A DNA stretch of 29,168 bases from Dietzia timorensis (GTDB taxonomy: Bacteria > Actinomycetota > Actinomycetes > Mycobacteriales > Mycobacteriaceae), in assembly GCF_020742175.1 (NCBI RefSeq), contig NZ_DYXM01000089.1, positions 1-29,168 on the forward strand. The letters run 5' to 3'. The notes below the pieces were generated by a model that did not search any database, had not been told where the DNA came from, and worked only from the letters and a program-made list of their open reading frames with translations. The position numbers and the translations under genes are program-made. The stretch's first letter is position 1, and each line of letters opens with the position of its first letter. Shown piece by piece: positions 1 to 7,100 of this stretch.

Positions 1-73
1 CGCGCATTCGCTCGGAGGCTTCCTCGAGGATTCCGCGGCGGAGGGCATCGTCATAGGCAACATTTCGGGACAC
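1..73 (-). CDS. possible 5' end of a divergent gene (truncated by window edge)
   Basis: On the minus strand an open frame starts with GTG at 73 and runs off the left edge. Its visible residues begin MSRNVAYDDALRRGILEE, an amphipathic helical start with plausible coding composition. A TACGCT box lies exactly 7 nt upstream of the GTG, the same spacing seen before several solid genes in this window, so a leaderless start is plausible. No function can be assigned from 24 codons. The plus strand here also holds a short open end that stops at 54-56 and could be the tail of an upstream gene; I cannot decide between them. Confidence 0.35.
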   Translation of the reverse strand, partial: MSRNVAYDDALRRGILEEASERMR

Positions 74-80
74 GCCGCAC

Positions 81-86
81 AGCGTA
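81..86 (-). promoter_or_regulatory. candidate -10 box for the divergent gene at 73
   Basis: TACGCT on the minus strand fits TANNNT and stands 7 nt before the GTG at 73. No good -35 box is visible. The call depends on the start at 73 being real. Confidence 0.3.
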
Positions 87-143
87 TGACGTCGTTACGA
101 CGCCGTCGGTCAGCCACGCCGGGAAGTGCCCGGAGTTCGGTTC

Positions 144-149
144 TAGACT
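144..149 (+). promoter_or_regulatory. -10 box, leaderless crotonase gene
   Basis: TAGACT matches TANNNT and is followed by 7 nt and then the ATG at 157, so transcription would begin at or next to the start codon. No Shine-Dalgarno sequence precedes the ATG. No -35 hexamer is evident, which is common for leaderless actinobacterial promoters. Confidence 0.5.
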
Positions 150-156
150 GGGCATC

Positions 157-840
157 ATGCCTCAACTCGAAAAGATCGACGACGTCTATCTGCTCCGCTT
201 CTCCCAACCCGACGACCCCGAGCAGGCCCCGGACAACGTGTTCTCCCGGGATTTCCTCGACGAGCTCGAGGGCTGCCTCGACGAACTCGAGACCACGAGC
301 GGCCCCGCGGCGCTCGTCACCACCGGTGCCGGGAAGTTCTACTCCAACGGTCTGGATGTCGAGTACGCGTGGGGCACCGAGGGCGCCCTCGCGCCGTATA
401 TCGATCGGGTCCACGAAGTCTTCGCCCGTTTTATCGAGTTGCCGATGACGACGGTCGCCGCGATCAACGGGCATGCCTTCGGCGCGGGTGCGATGCTCAC
501 CCTGTGCCACGACGTCCGCCTCATGCGCGACGACCGCGGCTTCTGGTGCCTCCCGGAGGTCGCACGCTCGATGCCGTTCCCGCCCGGCATGCATTCGCTT
601 GTCACCTCGGCGCTTCCGCCGCAGACCTCGCGCCTTGCCATGTTCACCTCGCACCGCTTCGGAGCGAAGGACGCCCAGGCTGCCGGAATCGTCGACGGTG
701 TCGCGACCGAGTCCGCCCTCGTGGACGAGTGCGTGAAGCGCGCCGCGCCGGCCACCGCCATCGCCGGCGACAACCTCAAGGGCGTGCGCACCACGTGGTT
801 CGCGGACACCCTCGTCGCTCTACGTACGCCGATGGTCTAG
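157..840 (+). CDS. enoyl-CoA hydratase/isomerase (crotonase) family protein
   Basis: This 227-residue protein has the crotonase fold. The first oxyanion-hole segment is seen in GKFYSNGLDVEYAW (about residues 61-74) and the second in INGHAFGAGAMLTLCHDVRL (about 105-124). It is shorter than typical 255-270-residue enoyl-CoA hydratases and lacks the usual hydratase glutamate pair pattern. In size and in the SNGLD segment it resembles the short delta3,delta2-enoyl-CoA isomerase-like group. It likely acts on acyl-CoA thioesters in the cytoplasm, but the substrate cannot be read from the sequence. It is monocistronic: a leaderless-type promoter precedes it and a strong terminator follows. The ATG at 157 is favoured by the -10 spacing. 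Confidence 0.85.
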   Translation: MPQLEKIDDVYLLRFSQPDDPEQAPDNVFSRDFLDELEGCLDELETTSGPAALVTTGAGKFYSNGLDVEYAWGTEGALAPYIDRVHEVFARFIELPMTTVAAINGHAFGAGAMLTLCHDVRLMRDDRGFWCLPEVARSMPFPPGMHSLVTSALPPQTSRLAMFTSHRFGAKDAQAAGIVDGVATESALVDECVKRAAPATAIAGDNLKGVRTTWFADTLVALRTPMV

Positions 841-895
841 GAGGCGCGAAAGGACGCCGAAGGCCCGCACGACTCAGAGCGCCCGAGCAACGCAG

Positions 896-929
896 AAGGG
901 GTGGGCACCGTCTGGTGCCCACCCCTTTT
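896..929. terminator. bidirectional intrinsic terminator between crotonase and lsr2
   Basis: A perfect 14-bp stem (AAGGGGTGGGCACC / GGTGCCCACCCCTT) with a GTCT loop is flanked by A residues on one side and T residues on the other. It lies between two convergent genes and can serve both. Confidence 0.9.
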
Positions 930-989
930 GCTCGTCGCGAGGATTTCTTGACGCCGTAAACCTCGCCTCGCTCAGCGCCGCTACGGGAC

Positions 990-1325
990 CTAGTGCGCCT
1001 CGGCGAAGGCCCGGAGGATATCGGCGGGGATACGGCCGCGATCAGAAACGTTGTACCCGTTCTCTCGCGCCCAATCGCGTACTGCCTTCGAGTCCGTTCC
1101 CTTTTCGGCGCGCGTTTTTCCGCCGCCACGGCGGGAAGACGTGCTCACCTTTTGCGCATTGCGTACGTACGGATCCAAGACGCCATAAAACTCATCGGCG
1201 TGTTCTTTGGAAAGGTCGATACTGTAATCGGTGCCATTGAGTCCGAAGTAGATGGTCACACCCTCGTCGCCGAGCGCCTTTCCATCAAGGTCGTCAATCA
1301 GCTCGATATTGATCTGGCGTGCCAT
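990..1325 (-). CDS. lsr2: Lsr2 nucleoid-associated protein / xenogeneic silencer
   Basis: This 111-residue protein is the usual size for Lsr2. It begins MARQINIELIDDLDG, the conserved N-terminal dimerisation and oligomerisation strand. A Gly/Lys/Arg-rich linker covers about residues 63-76. The C-terminal DNA-binding domain contains the AT-hook-like RGR at 96-98, followed by IPADI. Lsr2 binds the minor groove of AT-rich DNA, bridges it and silences foreign genes. The gene is monocistronic and divergent from marR across an unusually AT-rich intergenic region, which would suit autoregulation, a known behaviour of this family. The ATG at 1325 gives the conserved N-terminus; the upstream GGGGG is only a weak ribosome-binding site. 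Confidence 0.96.
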   Translation of the reverse strand: MARQINIELIDDLDGKALGDEGVTIYFGLNGTDYSIDLSKEHADEFYGVLDPYVRNAQKVSTSSRRGGGKTRAEKGTDSKAVRDWARENGYNVSDRGRIPADILRAFAEAH

Positions 1326-1574
1326 GGGTTGACCCCCGAAATTTCTGTCGTTTCTTGCATGGGATTCGTGGGGTGAACATTAACCCCTGTCGAATTCATT
1401 ATGCACAAATTGCGTTATCGGCCGCTGAATGTCAAATCAGTTGTCGATAATCCACCCTTTCTCCGGTTGTTTTGAATTATCGATTTAAGTAATTCATGGC
1501 ACACCGCAATATAAAAGAAACGCATTTCTTACCCTTCTAACATCCAGGCGCACACCGGGAGACAGCAGTCGGGT
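1326..1574. promoter_or_regulatory. AT-rich divergent lsr2/marR control region
   Basis: This stretch, especially about 1370-1560, is clearly richer in A and T than anything else in the first 19 kb. On the minus strand it holds a TTGACA hexamer (1435-1430), a CATAAT (1403-1398) and a TAATGT (1382-1377), but no pair with perfect spacing, so the lsr2 start site is not fixed. AT-rich tracts are the preferred Lsr2 target. No coding sequence is seen here. Confidence 0.5.
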
Positions 1575-1603
1575 TTCACATACATAAGCAATCTATGTAT
1601 TAT
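1575..1603 (+). promoter_or_regulatory. marR promoter with embedded MarR-type operator
   Basis: TTCACA (1575-1580, 5 of 6 to TTGACA), a 17-bp spacer and TATTAT (1598-1603) form a near-consensus promoter. A perfect inverted repeat ATACATA-N7-TATGTAT fills 1580-1600, exactly between the two hexamers. A dimeric repressor bound there would block RNA polymerase. MarR proteins typically bind palindromes of this size in their own promoters, so autorepression is the natural reading. An inducing ligand cannot be deduced. Confidence 0.7.
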
Positions 1604-1610
1604 GACCGAC

Positions 1611-2093
1611 GTGACTTACCCCCGTTCCACGCTCCAGGAGATTGCCATCGACCTCACGGTCGTGGCCGCGCGGTTCAGCCGCTTCCAGCGGCAGAACTCG
1701 CCGAATGACACGACCGCGGCGACCTGGCGTGCGCTGTCGTTGCTCGAGCAATTTGGCACCCTTCGGGTCACCGAGTTCGCGAGGCTCGACCGACTCTCGC
1801 AACCTGCCGCAACAGCGGTGCTGCGCAGAATCATCGCCGACGGGCTCGCCGAATCGGCATCGGACTCGGCCGATAAGCGCGCGAAACGCGTGCAGCTCAC
1901 CGACAAAGGGCGCCAATTCCTCGCGGATCTTCGCACCGATGCCGGCGACCGATTGATTCCGCTATTCGAGCAGCTGTCGGACGAGGAAATAGCGGCGCTG
2001 GAAGTCACGAATAGGACCATCTCGCGAATGATTCGCGCGGAGGCAGCGGAGGACGAAGACGGTCGCAGCGAAAACGGACCTCCGACGTCATAA
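1611..2093 (+). CDS. MarR-family transcriptional regulator
   Basis: A winged-helix regulator of about 160 residues. The helix-turn-helix spans LRVTEFARLDRLSQPAATAVLRRI. The wing carries the MarR signature DKRAKRVQLTDKG, with Asp and Arg before the LT strand turn. N- and C-terminal helices would form the dimer interface. An in-frame ATG at 1602 would add three residues, but it lies inside the -10 box TATTAT. GTG at 1611 stands exactly 7 nt after that box, so a leaderless GTG start is preferred; no Shine-Dalgarno sequence precedes either codon. The MFS gene follows 50 bp downstream in the same direction, the classic repressor/efflux-pump pairing. Confidence 0.9.
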   Translation: MTYPRSTLQEIAIDLTVVAARFSRFQRQNSPNDTTAATWRALSLLEQFGTLRVTEFARLDRLSQPAATAVLRRIIADGLAESASDSADKRAKRVQLTDKGRQFLADLRTDAGDRLIPLFEQLSDEEIAALEVTNRTISRMIRAEAAEDEDGRSENGPPTS

Positions 2094-2143
2094 ATGATTC
2101 TTCACGAATTACGAAAGACGAACGACAAGAAGAGGCGGACACA

Positions 2144-3409
2144 ATGAGCGAAATCGACACTGAAGAACAAGCGAGCCCCGGTGGGCTCCTCAAGCAGCCT
2201 CGCGCGGTGTGGGCTGTCGCATTCGCGGCGACGATCGCATTTATGGGCATCGGGTTGGTCGATCCGATCCTCCCGGAGATCAGCAAATCCCTCGAGGCCT
2301 CGCCGAGCCAGGCGATGCTTCTGTTCACCAGTTACCTGTTCATCACCGGTATCTGCATGTTTTTCACCAGCTGGGTGTCGAGCCGGATCGGCGCGAAGAA
2401 CACGCTGCTCATCGGCATCGGTCTCGTCATCATCTTCGCCGCACTGTGCGGGCTGTCCAATGACGTGAACGCGATCATCGGGCTGCGCGGCGGCTGGGGG
2501 CTGGGCAACGCGCTCTTCGTCTCCACTGCGCTCGCGGCGATCATCTCCGCTGCCACAGGCGGGGTGTCCGGCGCGATCATCCTCTACGAGGCGGCGCTCG
2601 GACTCGGCCTCGCCGTCGGCCCGCTGCTTGGCGGCCTGCTCGGCGAGATCTCGTGGCGCGGACCGTTCTTCGGCACGGCGGCGCTCATGACCATCGGATT
2701 CATCGGCATCATCGTGATGCTGCCCAAGGTGCCGAAGCCCGAGCATAAGGTGCATCTGCTCGAGCCGTTCGCGGCGCTGCGCAATCCGACGCTTGCCGCG
2801 CTCAGCATCATCGCGGTGCTCTACAACTTCGCCTTCTTCTCCCTCCTCGCCTACAGCCCCTTCCCCATCCACGACGCCGCCACCGAGGCGGGCATGAACT
2901 TCGGCGCGCTCCAACTGGGCTTCGTATTCTTCGGTTGGGGCCTGGCGGTGGCGCTGACGTCGGTCTTCCTCGCGCCCCGCTTGATCGAGGCATTCGGCCT
3001 GCTGCGCACGATGCTTGGCACGATGGCCGTCTTCGCGATCACGCTCGCCGCAATGGCGCTGGTCATCTCGAGCCTCCCCGGACTCATCGTCGGCGTTATC
3101 GTCGGCGGCGGTTGCCTCGGCGTGCTCAACACGGCGCTCACGGAGACGTCCATGAACGCGACGAATCTCCCGCGCGCGGTCGCGAGCTCGACGTACTCCG
3201 GCGTGCGGTTCATGGGCGGCGCGTTCGCCGCCTGGCTCGCCGGCGAGATCGCGGACTGGGTGGGCGCGCCCGCCCCGTACTGGACCGCCGCGGTGGTTCT
3301 CGTTCTCGCGATCGCCCTGCTGTTCGGCACCCGAGGCCTCTTCGCCCACCTCGAACACCACGAGGAAAAGGTGTCGGACCCGACTCGCAAGGGTGTCCCC
3401 GCCCGCTAG
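2144..3409 (+). CDS. MFS transporter, DHA1-type drug/metabolite exporter
   Basis: This 421-residue membrane protein has about 12 hydrophobic segments, the size and layout of DHA1 major facilitator proteins. Motif A is degenerate (SWVSSRIGAKNT, about residues 76-87, between TM2 and TM3). The antiporter motif C is clear (GLGLAVGPLLGG, TM5), which suggests drug/proton antiport rather than uptake. The N-terminus is cytoplasmic and the C-terminal tail is charged with His and Glu. A purine-rich AAGAGG lies about 9 nt before the ATG. Position directly behind marR suggests control by that repressor and export of a toxic compound, but the substrate is unknown. Confidence 0.9.
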   Translation: MSEIDTEEQASPGGLLKQPRAVWAVAFAATIAFMGIGLVDPILPEISKSLEASPSQAMLLFTSYLFITGICMFFTSWVSSRIGAKNTLLIGIGLVIIFAALCGLSNDVNAIIGLRGGWGLGNALFVSTALAAIISAATGGVSGAIILYEAALGLGLAVGPLLGGLLGEISWRGPFFGTAALMTIGFIGIIVMLPKVPKPEHKVHLLEPFAALRNPTLAALSIIAVLYNFAFFSLLAYSPFPIHDAATEAGMNFGALQLGFVFFGWGLAVALTSVFLAPRLIEAFGLLRTMLGTMAVFAITLAAMALVISSLPGLIVGVIVGGGCLGVLNTALTETSMNATNLPRAVASSTYSGVRFMGGAFAAWLAGEIADWVGAPAPYWTAAVVLVLAIALLFGTRGLFAHLEHHEEKVSDPTRKGVPAR

Positions 3410-3420
3410 AGGCCTGGGGC

Positions 3421-3440
3421 GTGCACGCATTTGCGTGCAC
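3421..3440 (+). terminator. hairpin after the MFS gene, possible terminator
   Basis: GTGCACGCA and TGCGTGCAC form a 9-bp perfect inverted repeat around TT, 11 bp after the MFS stop codon. There is no T tract, so it may act as a weak or Rho-assisted terminator, or as an operator for the peroxidase gene that follows. Confidence 0.4.
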
Positions 3441-3499
3441 TATGGGTAGTACGTAGTACGCAGTATGCGGACACGCAATCGATCCCGAGGAGGCCCATC

Positions 3500-4036
3500 A
3501 TGGCGCAGGCAGATCCCAAGCAGGCGACGTCCCTATTCGAATTCGAGGCCGACACGCTCACCGGCGGAACCCTGGAACTCGGCGACTACACCGGGCAGGT
3601 CGTTCTCGTGGTCAACACCGCCTCCAAGTGCGGGTTCACCCCGCAGTTCGAGGGCCTGCAGAAGCTCTATAGCGAACTTGGCGATCAGGGCTTCACGGTC
3701 CTCGGTTTCCCCAGCGGGCAATTCCGGCAGGAGCACGACGACGCCGAGAAGATCGGAGCGGCGTGCACGCGTAACTACGGCGTGGACTTTCCCATGTTCG
3801 CCAAGACCGACGTCAACGGTTCCGGCGCGCACCCGGTCTTCACGTGGCTCAAGGCGCAGCAGCCCGGAAAGATCGGTGCGCTCCTCGGGGGCCGCGCCGG
3901 CTCCGCCGAGATCAAATGGAATTTCACCAAATTCCTCGTCGGCCGCGACGGAAACGTCATCGCGCGGTACGCCCCGGCTACCAAACCGGAGGCGATTCGG
4001 GAAGATATCGAACGCGCCCTCGCGGAGAAGAGCTAG
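3500..4036 (+). CDS. glutathione peroxidase family (thiol peroxidase, Cys type)
   Basis: A 178-residue GPx-fold peroxidase that reduces hydrogen or lipid hydroperoxides, probably with thioredoxin or mycothiol-linked donors since these bacteria lack glutathione. The peroxidatic Cys44 sits in NTASKCGFTPQ, and Gln74, Trp140 and Asn141 complete the catalytic tetrad. The middle cysteine of the usual FPCNQF motif is replaced (FPSGQF, Ser72). A third cysteine, Cys89 in ACTRNYGVDFPMF, aligns with the resolving cysteine of thioredoxin-dependent plant and insect GPxs. The ATG at 3500 follows a perfect AGGAGG with 7-nt spacing, so upstream in-frame starts are rejected. Confidence 0.93.
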   Translation: MAQADPKQATSLFEFEADTLTGGTLELGDYTGQVVLVVNTASKCGFTPQFEGLQKLYSELGDQGFTVLGFPSGQFRQEHDDAEKIGAACTRNYGVDFPMFAKTDVNGSGAHPVFTWLKAQQPGKIGALLGGRAGSAEIKWNFTKFLVGRDGNVIARYAPATKPEAIREDIERALAEKS

Positions 4037-4048
4037 AGAAATTGCGAG

Positions 4049-4063
4049 TTGACTGCAGGTCAA
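4049..4063. promoter_or_regulatory. inverted repeat upstream of the giant gene
   Basis: TTGAC-N5-GTCAA forms a short palindrome about 25 bp upstream of the -10 box of the next gene. It could be an operator. There is no family-specific match. Confidence 0.3.
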
Positions 4064-4088
4064 TTTAACGCTGCTGGTCGGATCAGAC

Positions 4089-4094
4089 TAAAGT
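4089..4094 (+). promoter_or_regulatory. -10 box, leaderless start of the giant gene
   Basis: TAAAGT fits TANNNT and is followed by exactly 7 nt and the ATG at 4102. A GGAG lies within those 7 nt but is too close to the start to act as a good ribosome-binding site. Confidence 0.5.
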
Positions 4095-4101
4095 CGGAGC
4101 G

Positions 4102-7100
4102 ATGTCCAAGGTTGAGAGCACCGAGCGGGCCGATTCAGCGACTCTCTGGCACGACATTATTCCTTCAGTCGCGACTCTTCGCCCTCGTCACAGCGACATT
4201 CGCGTCGCTCCCGGCGAGCAACCCGTCGAGCTGACAAGCCCGGAGACCACGCTCGACACCGCGCTCTCCCTCATCCCGCACCTGCGTGACGAGCGAAGCA
4301 CACTGCGCACATTGTTTCCGCAGCTGCCCGCGGACATAGAGATCATCATCCCGAGTCCGGCCGCGAAATCCGAGACCGCCGCTCCTCCCGCTCCCACGGT
4401 TGTCTCGCTTGGTGACGTCGCCGATCTCTCCCCCTCGAAGGCCGCCGCGGCGAGCGGCGTTCCCAATGCGCGCCTGCTCGGCGCGCTCGTCCAGTCGGCG
4501 ATCCTCCACGGCGTTCCGCAGCCCACCCCGCAGTCGGTCTATGCGCGCCGGATCACCGGCTGGCTTCACGGCCTCGCCCCACTCGAGGCGTACCTCCTCC
4601 ACCAGGCGATCCTCGGGAACCGCGTGCCGCGCGCTCTGCGCGTGCAGACCTCCGGCCTCGCCGGGCTCTCGCGCGCGGAACAGCTGCGCACCTCGTTCGG
4701 CACGCTCCTCGCGGCGGACACCGAGCTGGCCGCGCTGTTCGACGTCATATATAACGAGCTGAATCCGCTCGCATCCAGCGCGCGCAGCTTCCACCGCGTC
4801 CCGGAGCTGGCCGAGGAGCTGCTCGCCGGGGAGCACTGGGGCCTCCCGCGCGGGACTCGCGTGTCGCTTGGCAAGCTGGTCGGCGCGCTGCACACCGAGC
4901 TCGACGCGGCCGACGGTTGGCTGTTGATCAGCAAGGCCAAGAAGGGCGCCCCCAGGGAGCACTGGACGGTCGAGTCGCTGCGCGAGACGCAACGCTCGAT
5001 GTTGCAGCAGCTGCTGCGCACCGGCAGCGCCGCGCCGGAGGAACTGCGCGATCAGCTCGCCAAGGCGCGGGTGCCTCTGCCGCATGCCGACGACATCGAC
5101 GCGTGGCGCGAATTCTGCGGGCTCGAGGTCGTCGACGGCTCGATGCGCGTCCTCGATGAACCCACGGACGACGACACCGTCAACGAGAACCGCGCGATGG
5201 TGGCCGCGGCATTCGCGAAGGACCCCGGTTCCGTTCTCAAAGCCAACGCCCCCGTGCTGGGAACCTCGGTCTTCCCGTCGGTCGCGGCGCCGAACGGGGA
5301 AACGAGCGAGCAGATTCGCCGCGCCGCCGCATCGCCGCTGGCCGCGGCGTTCGGGGAGGACACATTCGCCTCGCTGCAGGAGATCTCGATGCTCACGGGC
5401 GTCGATTTCGACTCGATCATGGCCGAGCTCGGCCACGGAACCGAACCGCTCGCGGCCCTGGAATCGCTGGGCATCCCCGCCGCCGCCCTCCTCGACGAAC
5501 TCGACGAACTACTGACCGGACCGCGCTCTGCGCAGAAGGCGATCCTCATGTTGTGGGCCGTGAACCGCGCCCGCGGTGGCGGCGGCGCGCCCGCCCATTT
5601 CTCCGAAGCCAAATACGAGCTGACCGGCGCGATGCTCCGCCACCCGGCGACCTTCACCGACCCCGACCCGGCCGAATCCTGGCGCCTCGTGCTCGGGAGC
5701 AGCTGGTGGCACAGCCCCCGCTGGGAAAAGGAGTTCCCCGGGCACACGCCATCCACCGACGAGGTACGCCGCTTCAACTACGTCGCCGAACTCGGCCAGA
5801 ACGTGCACCGCGCGATGGAATCGGCCGCGTTCCGTGCGCAGGCCGACGCCCGCATCGCCGCGACGCTGGCGCAGGCACCCGCGCAGGACGTGAGCGCCGC
5901 CGTCATCCAGAAGACGAGCGAACGCACCGCGGCGCGGCTCGACTCCGACGATTCCGCCGAAACTCCGAAAACGCTGCTCGAGTGGGAGCACATGCTCACG
6001 GCGCGGCTCGAGGGCGCGACGCTCATCGTCGACGCGGACCTGCGCCCGGAGGAGCTCACCCCGCTGTGTGCGGAGCTCGGTGCCCGCATCGGCGACCTGC
6101 CCGCCGACCCGCAGACCTACGCCGATTTCGTCAAGCGCTACCCGGCGGCGACGCTGTCGGCGGTCGTGGGGATCGCCTCGCTCAACGCCTACAGGGGTCT
6201 CTACATCGTCGACGATCCGATGCGGGACGTCTACCACGGGCTCGTGCCCACCATCGGCGAGGCGCTCGGGCTCTTCGAGTCCGAGGACTCCCCCGGTTCC
6301 TACGGCATGATGCAGGAGGGGCTCGAGGCCGAGTTCGCGCAGGCGCTTCGCGACCTCGATCTCGCCGAGTTCGTCGACCTGCACACGCACCATCTCGCGG
6401 ACCTCATCGTTGCCCACGCGGGGCTGCCGGTGTCGGCGATGGGCACGATCGTCGATGCGCTCACCGCGTTCACGACCTCGGTCCCCCACCGCACGATGCA
6501 CGACGTGTACCAGTGGCTTCTGGACCCGAGCCAACGCGAGTTCTTCGGCACGCTTCCCTCAGGGACACAGCTGCTGTTCCAGCAGGCGCCGACGCTGTCG
6601 GCACGGATGCTCAATCAGGCGGTCGACCTCGTCGAGGCCTACCCGTGTGCGGATTCCGCCCATGACGTCGGAGTAGGCGATCCCGACGACGCCGCGCTCT
6701 CGACGCTCGTCGACGTGGACTCCCTGCCGACGATGATTCGCGAGGGCCTGCTCGACGCCCTGCGCACCCAGGCCGCCGAGGCCGGCTCGGCACCGACGCG
6801 AACCACCGCCAGCCGCCGCGCCGCCGACCGTATGCAGCGCCCGTACCTGTGGCTCGACGGCACCGACGCGGTGTGCGTCGCGCTGCCGCCGGTGTCCAAA
6901 TGCGCGGACGAGCCGTGGATCGTGTCCACCGGGGACGATGTGACCCCGGTCCGTCCGCGGCGCTCGCTGCGCGATGACGAGACCCAGACCTCGCTGCTGC
7001 GCAAGCCGGCGCGGCGCGTCGCCGTCATCCACCCGAGCTTCCACACGACGGTTGAACTCCGCCTGTTCACCACCGATTTCCCGGTCGCGCTGTTCCTGCC

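Noticed and set aside
2102..3430. 442-codon antisense frame opposite the MFS gene
   Set aside because: Arg/Glu/Asp-rich shadow; the plus-strand product has 12 clear membrane helices.
3446..3466. Three tandem heptamers (GTAGTAC, GTAGTAC, GCAGTAT) before the peroxidase gene
   Set aside because: Too short and imperfect to claim a binding-site array; may be chance.
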